A stretch of DNA of 64,000 nt from an uncultured Eubacteriales bacterium (GCA_900547405.1 URGL01000001.1:76846-140845); one strand, 5' to 3'; shown: positions 21,121 through 29,530, counted from the first letter of the stretch. The notes: generated from the sequence alone by a model not told the origin. Made by a program: numbers and translations.

Positions 21121-22253
21121 CAGTCACACTCCGTAATGGGCTCCAGAATGGCCTTGGCCTTATCGGAATTGAAGTGGAGAATGCTGTGCTCCATGCCATC
21201 GTGGAAGATATCAGCCAGCTCGCCCCACATCTCCATATCCTCTTTGTTGGGACACTGGATGGTGTCCATGGTCAGCTGAGGCAGGATGGGCAGCAGTTCC
21301 GTAATATAGTTGGTCATGTCGGTGTTGCTCATATCCGTCACCACATAGGGAAGCAGCTCATCTACCAGGGCATTGATCTCCAGCAGGCTCATATTCTTCA
21401 CCTTCTCCAGCACCTGGGCCACCACCATCCGCTGCCGGTTGGTCCGGTTGAAGTCGTTGTCGCCGTTGTTGGAGTGGCGGGTCCGGACATAGACCTCTGC
21501 CGCCCAGCCGTCCACCAGATTGTCGCCCACCTCAAAGGTACGGTCGTCGTAGTCCTTGAAGTAGTCGTTCATATACTTCGCTTCGTCCTCATTCAGGGTG
21601 ATGGTGACACCGTGGAGGGCATTGATGCAGGCATCAAAGGCCTCCATATTCACTTCGATGTTGTGATCCACCACAGGGCCGAAGTTCTTGGTGATGACAT
21701 TGTCCATCAGGATCATAGCCCCCAGGTCGCCGCCCCAGCCGTAGCCCAGAGCGTAGGCCAGAGTCAGCTTGGTGGAGCCGCTGTGGGGCTTGCCGTCGGC
21801 GTCCTCCACGCCGTTCAGGGTCACGTAGGTGTCCCGGAGGAAGGAAGTCATAGTCAGCTTTTTGGTCTCCTTATTTACAGTCAGCAGGATCAGGGTGTCG
21901 GCGTTCTTGCTGTTCTCCCCCTCCCGGGCATCCTGACCGATCAGCAGCACATTGACGACCTTGCCTGTCTTCCCCCAGTCCGGAGAGGTCTCCTTGGGCA
22001 CGGTGGTCTCCGTAGGCTCTGTAGCCTGGGCTTCTTCCGTGGGGTCCTCCACCAGCAGCTTGGAGATGTCGTCCTGGGTCAGCTTGTTTTCGCCCTGCTG
22101 GGCCTTCTGGATCTTATTCATTTTGGACACCACAAACCAGGCACCCAGACCGCCGATGACCAGCACCACAGCCAGGATGACCGCTAGGACCTTCACCCAG
22201 GTCTTGCCCTTGGGGGGCTCGTTATGCTCCAAAAAACGTCCGCCTTTTTCCAT
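21120..22253 (-). CDS. LytR-CpsA-Psr (LCP) family wall-polymer ligase
   Basis: 377 aa: a short basic cytoplasmic start, a membrane helix (about 19-45), a Thr/Glu/Pro-rich linker and the LCP domain (about 95-330). The family pattern is present: VNVLLIGQDAR, NADTLILLTVN, MTSFLRDTYV, and an R-T-R patch in YVRTRHSNNGDNDFNRTNRQR. LCP proteins move glycopolymers from undecaprenyl carriers to peptidoglycan. It is about 60% identical by eye to the next upstream gene, so the two are tandem duplicates. Confidence 0.92.
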   Translation of the reverse strand: MEKGGRFLEHNEPPKGKTWVKVLAVILAVVLVIGGLGAWFVVSKMNKIQKAQQGENKLTQDDISKLLVEDPTEEAQATEPTETTVPKETSPDWGKTGKVVNVLLIGQDAREGENSKNADTLILLTVNKETKKLTMTSFLRDTYVTLNGVEDADGKPHSGSTKLTLAYALGYGWGGDLGAMILMDNVITKNFGPVVDHNIEVNMEAFDACINALHGVTITLNEDEAKYMNDYFKDYDDRTFEVGDNLVDGWAAEVYVRTRHSNNGDNDFNRTNRQRMVVAQVLEKVKNMSLLEINALVDELLPYVVTDMSNTDMTNYITELLPILPQLTMDTIQCPNKEDMEMWGELADIFHDGMEHSILHFNSDKAKAILEPITECD

Positions 22254-22280
22254 TGGTAACCTCTCTTTTCATCTGGAAGC

Positions 22281-23408
22281 TCAGTCCGCTTCCGTAATTT
22301 TCGTCACAATTTTTTTGGCCTTGTTCTCGTCGAAATACAGCACGCTGTGCTCGATGCCGTCACCGAACAGATCGATGACCTTGCCCCGGCGGTCCATATC
22401 CTCGTTGGGGCATTGAAGAGAATCCAGGGTCATGTCCGGAAGCAGGGGCAGCAGCTCCGCAATATAGCTGGCAATGTCCGCATTGGTCATGTCTGTCAGG
22501 ACCTTGGGCAGCAGCTCGTCTACCAGAGCGTTGATCTGCACCAGGCTCATGGCCTTGACCTTGTCCAGCACCTGGGCAATGACGGCCCGCTGCCGGTCTG
22601 TCCGGTTGAAGTCGTTGTCCCCATTGCTGGAGTGCCGGGTCCGGACATATACCTCTGCCGCCCAGCCGTCTACCAGGTTGTCGCCTACCTCAAAGACCCG
22701 GTCGTCATAGTCCTTGAAGTAGTCGTTCATATACTTCACTTCATCCTCATCCAGGGTGATGGTCACGCCGCCGATGGCGTTGATGCAGGCATCGAAGGCA
22801 TCCATATTCACCTCGATGTTCCGATCCACCTTGGCTCCGAAGTTCCGCTCGATGACCCCATCGATCATCCGCATGGCCCCCAGGTCTCCGCCCCACTTGT
22901 AGCCCAGGGCGTAGCACAGGGTCATCTTGGTCCGGCCGCTGTGGGTCACACCGTCCGAATCCACGAAGTTTTCAATATATACCAGGCTGTCCCGCAGGAA
23001 AGAAGTCATGGTGATCTTCTTTGTCTGCTTATTGACGGTGACCAGGATCATGGTGTCCGCGTTTTTGCTGTCCTCCCCTTCCCGGGCATCCTGGCCGATG
23101 AGCAGCACATTGATGACCTTGCCGGTGGTGCCGTAGTCCGGGGTAGTGGGCTTTGGCTCAGTGGTCTCGGTGGGTTCCGTCTCTGTCGCCTCGGTGGTCT
23201 CCTCCACCAGAAGGCCCGCCAGGTCACCGGCGGACAGGTTATTATCCCCCATCTGGGCCCGTTTGATTTTATTCAGTTTGGAAAAGGCAAAGCCGCCGAT
23301 GATCAGCCCAAGCGCCAATATGACCGCCAGGATGATCAGCACTGTCCTGACCCAGCCCTTTCCTTTCTTTTCCGGTTGGGAAGCTAAAAAGCGTCCTCCT
23401 GTACTCAT
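22281..23408 (-). CDS. LCP family wall-polymer ligase, tandem paralogue
   Basis: 375 aa from the ATG at 23408 (TGGAGGAAAACC just upstream; the longer frame to 23510 runs through the upstream terminator region). Same layout as its neighbour: membrane helix about residues 20-45, TE-rich linker with TEATETEPTET, and LCP domain with VNVLLIGQDAR, MTSFLRDSLV and VRTRHSSNGDNDFNRTDRQR. First gene of a three-gene operon with the second LCP and the DUF3783 gene. Confidence 0.92.
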   Translation of the reverse strand: MSTGGRFLASQPEKKGKGWVRTVLIILAVILALGLIIGGFAFSKLNKIKRAQMGDNNLSAGDLAGLLVEETTEATETEPTETTEPKPTTPDYGTTGKVINVLLIGQDAREGEDSKNADTMILVTVNKQTKKITMTSFLRDSLVYIENFVDSDGVTHSGRTKMTLCYALGYKWGGDLGAMRMIDGVIERNFGAKVDRNIEVNMDAFDACINAIGGVTITLDEDEVKYMNDYFKDYDDRVFEVGDNLVDGWAAEVYVRTRHSSNGDNDFNRTDRQRAVIAQVLDKVKAMSLVQINALVDELLPKVLTDMTNADIASYIAELLPLLPDMTLDSLQCPNEDMDRRGKVIDLFGDGIEHSVLYFDENKAKKIVTKITEAD

Positions 23409-23480
23409 GGTTTTCCTCCATAATTGTCTTTGTGTCTTGCGTAAAAAAGGAGTTTTTATCATTTGCCGGACAGAAATCAG

Positions 23481-23520
23481 AAAACCGGGAAATCGCCACG
23501 CCGGTGACAATTTCCCGGTT
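23481..23520 (-). terminator. Terminator of the ferredoxin gene
   Basis: Eleven-base arms (23483-23493 and 23510-23520) with an inner self-complementary loop; TTTTC follows on the minus strand. Confidence 0.8.
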
Positions 23521-23547
23521 CGAAATCATAGCGCCATTGGGGAACGA

Positions 23548-23934
23548 TTACTTTTCCACAATTTCCAGCACGCCCATGGGGCAGGCCTTGACGCAGGCGC
23601 CGCAGGAGATGCACTTGGAAGCAGGATTCTCGGGCTTCAGCACCATGACCTTCATGGGGCAGACCTCCACGCACTTGCCGCAGCTGACGCACTTCTTCCG
23701 GTTGATCATGTACACGCCGGTCTTGGGATTCTGAGTAATGGCCTCGTTTTCGCAGACCTTGGCGCACTTGCCGCACTGAATGCAGACGTTGGGCTTGGCC
23801 CCGCCTTCCTTGGCCACAATGCGGATACAGCTGTAGTCCTCATTGAATTCCTTGTAGAAGGTAACGGAGCAGGCACGGACGCACTCCAGGCAGGCCATGC
23901 AGGGGACATCCTTCTTGACAGTAAGCTTCTTCAT
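23548..23934 (-). CDS. Polyferredoxin-like protein with four 4Fe-4S motifs
   Basis: 128 aa from the ATG at 23934 (GGAG upstream; the longer frame to 24129 would cover the leader and promoter). It carries four CxxCxxCxxxC motifs: CMACLECVRAC, CIQCGKCAKVC, CVSCGKCVEVC and CISCGACVKAC. The first is separated from the rest by a KEFNEDYSCIRIVAKEG segment, like the electron-transfer subunits of tungsten aldehyde oxidoreductases and other redox enzymes. A soluble electron carrier in the cytoplasm. No partner oxidoreductase is adjacent; it is a single-gene transcript. Confidence 0.92.
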   Translation of the reverse strand: MKKLTVKKDVPCMACLECVRACSVTFYKEFNEDYSCIRIVAKEGGAKPNVCIQCGKCAKVCENEAITQNPKTGVYMINRKKCVSCGKCVEVCPMKVMVLKPENPASKCISCGACVKACPMGVLEIVEK

Positions 23935-23980
23935 GGCAAAATACTCCTTTTTTCTTCGGCCCCAAAAGAAAGCAGACCAA

Positions 23981-24011
23981 CGTATCCGGTCAATTGCCGT
24001 CGCCGGATACG
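23981..24011 (-). promoter_or_regulatory. Hairpin in the ferredoxin leader
   Basis: CGTATCCGG (23981-23989) and its complement (24003-24011) form a 9-bp stem within a leader of about 115 bases between promoter and start. Not a terminator: no T run follows. It matches no riboswitch class I know. Confidence 0.45.
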
Positions 24012-24055
24012 AAACCGCGCTCCCCATTGAACGCCTTATATTTCCACGCAGAGAC

Positions 24056-24084
24056 ATTATACAAGCAAAGCGGGAAAATAGCAA
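24056..24084 (-). promoter_or_regulatory. Promoter of the ferredoxin gene
   Basis: On the minus strand TTGCTA (24079-24084) and TATAAT (24056-24061) are 17 bases apart. The remaining part of this 300-base gap, towards the lipoprotein gene, is AT-rich and shows no convincing promoter for that gene. Confidence 0.75.
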
Positions 24085-24236
24085 CAGAAAATAAAAAAAC
24101 TTTTTGAAACATTTTCTCCCGGCTAACAACCGAAAAGTTGGAAATAATAAGGCCTGATACTTGTATTTTGCCCCGGCTCCACCTGGGACGCCGGGACAGG
24201 AGAGAAAGTATGGATACCAAATTGGAGGAATGAAAC

Positions 24237-24509
24237 ATGAAAAAGATCTTTGCGCTCCTGTTTGCCCTTTTGGCCCTGACGGCCCTGCTGACCGGCTGCC
24301 GGGGCGGCAATACCCCTGCTGTCACCGTAACGACTGCCGCCACAACTCAGCCAACCACCGTGGCCACTACAGAGGCGACCACCGCAGCTACCACCCAGAA
24401 CACCACCGATCCCACCGTGGACAGTGGAAACGGGCCCCTGGAAACCACCCGGAGCACAGATAACACCACCGCCCCGGGCAGCGCCGGAACGACAGGTGTG
24501 AATCCGTAA
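24237..24509 (+). CDS. Small Thr-rich lipoprotein
   Basis: 90 aa. A lipoprotein signal peptide ends in the lipobox LLTGC (Cys at residue 21). The rest is a low-complexity Thr/Ala tract (TTAATTQPTT, TTEATTAATT) and a short Gly/Ser/Pro tail, probably a glycosylatable surface stalk with no folded domain. GGAGG precedes the ATG. Function unknown; such stand-alone stalk lipoproteins occur in Clostridia. Confidence 0.75.
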   Translation: MKKIFALLFALLALTALLTGCRGGNTPAVTVTTAATTQPTTVATTEATTAATTQNTTDPTVDSGNGPLETTRSTDNTTAPGSAGTTGVNP

Positions 24510-24510
24510 G

Positions 24511-24542
24511 GAAAAATGGCCCTCTCCCGTCGGAAAGGGCCA
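24511..24542 (-). terminator. Terminator after the decarboxylase-like gene
   Basis: Seven-base arms (24517-24523 and 24536-24542) with a T run on the minus strand; on the plus strand it could also stop read-through from the lipoprotein gene. Confidence 0.8.
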
Positions 24543-24548
24543 CCTTAC

Positions 24549-25400
24549 TTACAAAAATGTCACATATCGCTGGAGCGCTGCCTTCTGGCGCTCCACTTCC
24601 TTCTGGACCGCGGCCCCGAGCTCCGTCCCCTCCCGCTTCCAGCTGAGGGTGACCATAGGGCCGGCGCAATAGGCGGCGCCACGGCCCAGCTTGTCAAAGG
24701 CAAAGGATATGTTTTTAAAGTTGGCTCCGGTGGTGTCCATGCCGTCTGCCAGGAGAAACAGATTGGGATACTTTGCCCGGAGGTTTTTGACGCTGGCAGG
24801 GGTTCCCGCCGCGGCAGTGAGGCAGATTCTGGAGTAGCCGAACTTTCCCATATAATTTCCGGCAAATCTGGCCGCCTGGTCCGCCACCGCCGTATAGGCA
24901 AGGCGTGTGCCGCAGAGCAGGTCCTGCAACTCCGCCGCAGACCTGTTGGATGTGCGGCACAGGGCAAAAATATCCAGCCCCTGCTTCTCGCAGGGCTCCA
25001 GCCAGGGCTGGAGTACATCGAACCCGGCATACATCGGCAGAACCACGCCGTCGCAGGCCCAGCCGCTTCCCTCTCCGGTGATCTGCCCGGCGGCAAAGGC
25101 GGCCAGCTCCCCACTGTCGGCCTCCGGCACATCCAGCAGAACGTAGAAGCCCAGTCCTTGGGCCTCCTGAGTCAATCTCTTCCCCAGGTCCAGCGCCTCC
25201 GGGCCCATAAGAGCCAGAGCGGACAGCCGAAACCGGACCCCGGGGACCCGGCCCCGGAGGGCCCGCAGCAGCTCCTTCGACAGCTGCTCCATTTCCCCTA
25301 TGGAGCCTTCCCCAGGCAGGTCCTTGGGGAGCACCGTCATATCCACGATCAATGGGCACTTGCGCTTTCTGATTTTCTCCTGCAGTGCGTCAATGGACAT
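24549..25400 (-). CDS. OMP-decarboxylase (PyrF type 2)-like protein lacking the catalytic lysine
   Basis: 283 aa from the ATG at 25400 (AGGAGG upstream, MSIDALQEKIR opening as in type 2 PyrF). The fold pattern is kept: LPMYAGFDVLQPWL and CRTSNRSAAELQ match the TvnPYlG and lckTSN elements of type 2 orotidine 5'-phosphate decarboxylases. But the catalytic D-x-K-x-x-D array reads DVPEAD (residues 90-95), so Lys is replaced by Pro92, and the GAQGG phosphate loop is also altered (DTTGAN). It therefore should not decarboxylate OMP in the usual way. No other pyrimidine genes are near. Either a pseudoenzyme or a new activity on the same barrel. Confidence 0.7.
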   Translation of the reverse strand: MSIDALQEKIRKRKCPLIVDMTVLPKDLPGEGSIGEMEQLSKELLRALRGRVPGVRFRLSALALMGPEALDLGKRLTQEAQGLGFYVLLDVPEADSGELAAFAAGQITGEGSGWACDGVVLPMYAGFDVLQPWLEPCEKQGLDIFALCRTSNRSAAELQDLLCGTRLAYTAVADQAARFAGNYMGKFGYSRICLTAAAGTPASVKNLRAKYPNLFLLADGMDTTGANFKNISFAFDKLGRGAAYCAGPMVTLSWKREGTELGAAVQKEVERQKAALQRYVTFL

Positions 25401-25531
25401 TTTGCCTGCCTCCTGTACCTCTTTTTTCTCTATTATACCATACAAAGTGGGAAAAGGTAAAGAGAAAAATCATGGTTTTTCTCTCTTTGGGCATACTATC
25501 CCCATTCTGAAAAGCGAAAGGAGGGACCAAT

Positions 25532-25711
25532 ATGGGAGCAAAAGGATGGGCCATATCCGCTGGGCTCGGTGCCGCCGCAGGCATGGTTGCCGTGCTGATG
25601 ATGCCCCGGACGAATCCTACACGGCGCCTGGCTGCCAAAGCCGCCGACAAAATGGAGGATGTGGCCTGGAAGGTATCCGACACTCTGAACGAAAAATTTG
25701 AGGATCTGTAG
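25532..25711 (+). CDS. Small YtxH-like membrane protein
   Basis: 59 aa, starting MGAKGWAIS. A single Gly/Ala-rich hydrophobic helix (about residues 5-25) is followed by a basic, amphipathic tail (AAKAADKMEDVAWKVSD), as in YtxH-type small proteins. AAAGGAGGG lies well placed before the ATG. The gene stops one base before the stop of the convergent cutC. Its role is unknown; a stress-related membrane function is only a family guess. Confidence 0.65.
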   Translation: MGAKGWAISAGLGAAAGMVAVLMMPRTNPTRRLAAKAADKMEDVAWKVSDTLNEKFEDL

Positions 25712-25712
25712 C

Positions 25713-26462
25713 TTACAGATTCCGCACCGCCGCCACGCACCGGCGGACCTCCTGTTCGTCGGTGCGAAGCAACGTGTATTCCGATAATCCGGGCAAGCCC
25801 ATATTCACATTGGGATTCCGATAGCGCATGGCGCTGTCAAGGGAGCCAACCCGGCAGGAGCCATGGTAGGCGGTGATTCCGGTGGCCCTGTAAAGCTCCG
25901 GGATGTTGGCGGCGTTTACCCCTGCCCCGGCCATAAGCCGGATCTGATCCCCGGCCAGAGCGTTCAGCTCTGCAAGGTTTTCTCTGCCCTTCAGGGCGCT
26001 TCCCTGGCCGCCGGAGGTAAGAATGGTGGTAAAGCCCAGATGGATGGCCTGCTCCAGGGCTCTCTTCTGGTCTTTTACCATGTCGAAGGCCCGGTGGAGG
26101 GTCACGTCCATAGCCCCCGCTGCCTGTTTCAGCCTGACCAAGCTGGGCATGTCCAGCTCCCCGTCCGCCGTCAGGACCCCGATGACCACACCGTTTGCTC
26201 CCAGATCCCGGAACCGGGCGATCTCTTCTTCCATCTGGGCAAGCTCCTGCCGGGTGTACAGAAAGTCCCCGAACCGGGGGCGGATGAGCACATTCACAGG
26301 AACCGTCAGATCCCGATGGATCTGAGAAAACAGAAATTCCGATGGGGTGGTGCCCCCAATGACCAGGTTGGCACAGAGCTCCAGCCGGTCCGCCCCGCCA
26401 TTTTGGGCGGCCTTGGCAGATTCGTAGCAATCCACGCAGACTTCAAAAAGAGGCTTCGGCAT
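25713..26462 (-). CDS. cutC: CutC family protein
   Basis: 249 aa from the ATG at 26462 (AAAGGAGG upstream). A TIM-barrel protein with the CutC patterns FEVCVDCYESA, GADRLELCANL, PVNVLIRPRFGDFLYT and TILTSGGQGSA. CutC was linked to copper homeostasis, later to other metabolite chemistry; its reaction is still not settled. No other copper genes are nearby. Transcribed alone. Confidence 0.95.
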   Translation of the reverse strand: MPKPLFEVCVDCYESAKAAQNGGADRLELCANLVIGGTTPSEFLFSQIHRDLTVPVNVLIRPRFGDFLYTRQELAQMEEEIARFRDLGANGVVIGVLTADGELDMPSLVRLKQAAGAMDVTLHRAFDMVKDQKRALEQAIHLGFTTILTSGGQGSALKGRENLAELNALAGDQIRLMAGAGVNAANIPELYRATGITAYHGSCRVGSLDSAMRYRNPNVNMGLPGLSEYTLLRTDEQEVRRCVAAVRNL

Positions 26463-26624
26463 ATATATCCTCCTTTGGAAGGGTCCCGCAGCAGGATCCT
26501 TCCTTTTTTTGATTTTATTATAGTCTTCCCTTCCCCAGGTGTCAAGAAAATCCCTGGAAGGCCTCACCTCTCATTCTTTTTTCCCGCACTTTCACATCAT
26601 TTCATGACTTATGATAATTTTCTC

Positions 26625-26652
26625 TTTACAGGCTGCAAATCTGTGCTACAAT
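26625..26652 (+). promoter_or_regulatory. Promoter of the GGDEF gene
   Basis: TTTACA (26625-26630) and TACAAT (26647-26652) are 16 bases apart, about 50 bases before the gene. Confidence 0.7.
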
Positions 26653-26704
26653 ATACCAATACACGTTTCATGAGCAGCAAAGGAGGTGCGGTGCCACGAA
26701 CCAT

Positions 26705-28477
26705 TTGAGGAAGTACTGGCAAAAACGATTCTGGATCCCCATTGGGGTATTCTTTTTGGGGCTGCTGCTTTTGGCAGCAACCGTAAAATACACAGAGCAT
26801 GCTAACGAGGAACGGGTACTGGCTCTGGCCAAGCTGAACGCCGTCACCTACGCCAACCAGATGAAGGATCAGCTGCAGCAGGCAGTCGCCATTACCGAGT
26901 CCCTGGAGCAGATCATCATCAGTGAAGACGGTCGCCTGGACCAATTCGAGACCATTGCCAAAAAGCAAATGAACAGCTATATCCACAGCATTCAACTGGC
27001 TCCCGGCGGCATCGTCAACCAGGTCTACCCCTCTGCAGGAAACGACTGGACCAAGCTGGACCTGATGACCGGCGGCCTCAGCACCAAGATCTGCCAATAC
27101 GGCATTGACAACGACACAGTCACCTTCCAAGGGCCCACTGCGCTGCCCCAGGGGGACCAGGGGATCGCGGTGCGCAACCCTGTCTTCCTGGAAAACGGCA
27201 CCGGCGAGAAAGTTTTTTGGGGCTTCACCATTGCCCTGATCCGGGTACCGGACATTTTCCGGGACACCATCGATACACTGACCAATTTCGGCTACTATCA
27301 CCGGCTGTCCGTGGCGACTCTGCCTGTGTCGGAGTCCTATACCCCGGTGAACAGCTCCGGCGTAGCCTTTACGGAAAGTGTGTCCTGCACCGTCGAACTG
27401 GGCAACTGCTGCTGGAAGCTGGAGGTAGCCCCCATCGCCGGCTGGAACGCAGATAGCGCCCGCAATGTGGTCCTGGTCGGCGGTCTGGTGATCGTGCTGC
27501 TGCTGACGGCTCTCGTTTCCTCCCTTCTGTTTTTGGATCAAAGGCGGCTGCAATTCCGGGATTTGGCCGTAACCGATGCTCTCACAGGTCTTCTGAATCG
27601 TCAGGGCTTCAGTCAGGCTATGGAGGACTATTTCCGGCGGCACGAAGCAAGCCCCTGCGTGGTGGGTGTTCTGGACATTGACGACTTTAAGTTGATCAAC
27701 GATGTTTACGGCCACGCCGTCGGTGACCAGGTGCTGAAGGACATTGCCCGGAACCTGCTGGCTGCTTTTCCAGAAGATTCCATCATCGGTCGGAACGGCG
27801 GTGACGAGTTCTCCTTCCTGCTGCCCGATACAACAATGGCTGCCGCCCAGGAGCAGATTGACCGGTTCGTCACCCAGGACCGGTTCTATGTGCATCGCGG
27901 TGTTGCTCAGGCCTACAGCATCTCTTTGGGCTATGCCGGTGCACCCCAGGACAATAGGGATATGGACCTTTTGAGCAAGGCAGATATGGCCCTTTACGCG
28001 GTGAAGCTCCAGGGCAAGCACCGGGCCCAGGCCTTCCAGGAGGATATGCCCACCGCCCGGCGGACACAGTTGGGCTTCAACCTATCGGATATCACCACCA
28101 ATTCTCCCACCGCCTTCCTGGTCTGTCAGGCAGACCTGAACGCAAAGCTCTACTATGCCAGCCGTTCCTTGGTCAGGACCCTCGGCTGCAGCGACTACTG
28201 GGATCTGACCACACTATGCGGCGGCACCTTTGCAGGACTCCTCGCCCCGGAGGAACGAGCTCCCATGACAGAGCATATCCGCCTCTTTCTTGAGACCGCA
28301 CAGCCGGGAGCGGAGGACTTCCGTCGACTGCGCTACACCAAAAAAGACGGCAGCACCATCTGGCTGCTCAGCCGGGCCCGTGTGGTAGCAAACTCCAATT
28401 ACGGACGTCTCCTTTATATGGGACTGATTCCGGAAGAGATCCTCATCCGGGAATTTGGAATGCGCTTTGACAGCTGA
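26705..28477 (+). CDS. CHASE-GGDEF-PAS membrane diguanylate cyclase
   Basis: 590 aa. N-terminal membrane helix (about 10-27), an extracytoplasmic CHASE-like sensor (about 35-250, with LAPGGIVNQVYP), a second membrane helix (about 255-278), a GGDEF domain (about 285-440) and a C-terminal PAS-like domain (about 455-575). The active-site loop is intact GGDEF in SIIGRNGGDEFSFLL; the RxxD inhibitory site is absent (FPED). It should make cyclic di-GMP in response to an outside signal. The TTG start at 26705 is the only one in frame that fits, but AGGAGGTG lies 16 bases away, so the start is uncertain. A promoter lies at 26625-26652 and a terminator at 28483. Confidence 0.88.
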   Translation: MRKYWQKRFWIPIGVFFLGLLLLAATVKYTEHANEERVLALAKLNAVTYANQMKDQLQQAVAITESLEQIIISEDGRLDQFETIAKKQMNSYIHSIQLAPGGIVNQVYPSAGNDWTKLDLMTGGLSTKICQYGIDNDTVTFQGPTALPQGDQGIAVRNPVFLENGTGEKVFWGFTIALIRVPDIFRDTIDTLTNFGYYHRLSVATLPVSESYTPVNSSGVAFTESVSCTVELGNCCWKLEVAPIAGWNADSARNVVLVGGLVIVLLLTALVSSLLFLDQRRLQFRDLAVTDALTGLLNRQGFSQAMEDYFRRHEASPCVVGVLDIDDFKLINDVYGHAVGDQVLKDIARNLLAAFPEDSIIGRNGGDEFSFLLPDTTMAAAQEQIDRFVTQDRFYVHRGVAQAYSISLGYAGAPQDNRDMDLLSKADMALYAVKLQGKHRAQAFQEDMPTARRTQLGFNLSDITTNSPTAFLVCQADLNAKLYYASRSLVRTLGCSDYWDLTTLCGGTFAGLLAPEERAPMTEHIRLFLETAQPGAEDFRRLRYTKKDGSTIWLLSRARVVANSNYGRLLYMGLIPEEILIREFGMRFDS

Positions 28478-28482
28478 CTTCT

Positions 28483-28514
28483 TTGGCCGCTCCATACCGG
28501 AGCGGCCAAATGTT
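28483..28514 (+). terminator. Terminator of the GGDEF gene
   Basis: A perfect 11-bp stem (28483-28493 and 28499-28509) with a 5-base loop, then ATGTTTT. Confidence 0.88.
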
Positions 28515-28541
28515 TTGATGATATAGCCAGACAAATGGCAA

Positions 28542-28569
28542 TTGCAAAACTATTTTTTCGTGGTATAAT
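28542..28569 (+). promoter_or_regulatory. Promoter of the PHP phosphatase gene
   Basis: TTGCAA (28542-28547) and TATAAT (28564-28569) are 16 bases apart, about 30 bases before the start. Confidence 0.8.
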
Positions 28570-28602
28570 GGAGGGAAACAGATATCAAAGGAAGAATTTG
28601 CC

Positions 28603-29370
28603 ATGATTGCCAACTACCATACCCATACCCCCCGCTGCAACCACGCAGTGGGCTCCGAAGAAGAATACGTTCAACAGGCTCTGAAAGCCGGAATGAAAAT
28701 TCTGGGCTTTTCGGACCACACTCCCTACCTGTTCCCCGGGGACTACTACTCTACCTTCCGGATGCATCCGGAGGAGCTGCCAGGATACGTTGCGACCGTC
28801 AACGGACTGAAGGAAACATATAAGGGTCAATTGGAGCTCCATGTGGGCCTTGAAGCGGAATACTATCCCGCCTACTTTCCCCAGACACTGGACTATCTCC
28901 GGGAGCAAGGCGTGGAATACCTGCTGCTGGGGCAGCACTTTGTGGGCAACGAGCCCGTGGGTTCCTACAGCACTCGGCAGACCGATGACCCGGCACTTCT
29001 GGAGCGCTACTGCCGCCAGTGCATCGCCGCCATGGAGACAGGGATGTACACCTATATTGCCCACCCGGACATTCTGAACTTTACAGGAAGCCCAGATATC
29101 TACCGCCAGTGGATGCTCACTCTGATCCGGGAGGCCCGGAACTGCGGAGTCTACCTGGAATTCAACCAACTGGGCTACTTTGAAAAACGGAACTATCCCA
29201 ATCCCAAGTTCCTGGAGCTTGCCGCCGAAGAGAACATGCCTATGATCCTTGGCTGCGATGCCCACCAGCCGGAGGCCTTGGGTAGGAAAGAGCTCCAGGC
29301 CGAGATCCTGGAGCTGCTGAAAAAATACGGTATCCAGGTTCTGGACACCGTACCGCTGAGACACATATAA
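28603..29370 (+). CDS. Histidinol-phosphatase, PHP type (HisK/HisJ family)
   Basis: 255 aa. PHP metal motifs: NYHTHTPRCNH at the start, FSDHTPY near residue 37, a GLEAEYY Glu near 83, GQHF near 107, YIAHPD near 150 and GCDAHQP near 220. These fit the HisJ-type phosphatase that makes L-histidinol. No other his genes are near, and PHP phosphoesterases of this branch also act on other substrates, so the exact role is less certain. It stands alone with its own promoter and terminator. Confidence 0.88.
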   Translation: MIANYHTHTPRCNHAVGSEEEYVQQALKAGMKILGFSDHTPYLFPGDYYSTFRMHPEELPGYVATVNGLKETYKGQLELHVGLEAEYYPAYFPQTLDYLREQGVEYLLLGQHFVGNEPVGSYSTRQTDDPALLERYCRQCIAAMETGMYTYIAHPDILNFTGSPDIYRQWMLTLIREARNCGVYLEFNQLGYFEKRNYPNPKFLELAAEENMPMILGCDAHQPEALGRKELQAEILELLKKYGIQVLDTVPLRHI

Positions 29371-29417
29371 AATTCGCCGCCTGGGAATTTTCCCAGGACC
29401 GGTAACATCAAGCCGAC

Positions 29418-29460
29418 AAATCCTCCTGCCCTCAGAAATGAGAAGGCGGGAGGATTTTTA
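29418..29460 (+). terminator. Terminator of the PHP phosphatase gene
   Basis: Thirteen-base arms (29418-29430 and 29445-29457) with one mismatch, then a T run. Confidence 0.85.
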
Positions 29461-29530
29461 TCCGCTTCGCTGTCGTATCCTGATAACAGAAAAAAGCAGC
29501 GCCCAGCCTTTTTGCTGTACGCTGCTATCA

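Noticed and set aside
24549..25400. Candidate for the missing UlaD (also an OMP-decarboxylase-type barrel)
   Set aside because: Its sequence follows the type 2 PyrF pattern, not UlaD, and it lacks the lysine that UlaD also needs. It is 17 kb from the ula genes on a separate transcript.
26691..26708. Five-codon GTG leader peptide before the GGDEF gene
   Set aside because: It would use the AGGAGGTG site and stop just at the TTG start, but the spacing of only two bases to the GTG and lack of any attenuator make this speculative.
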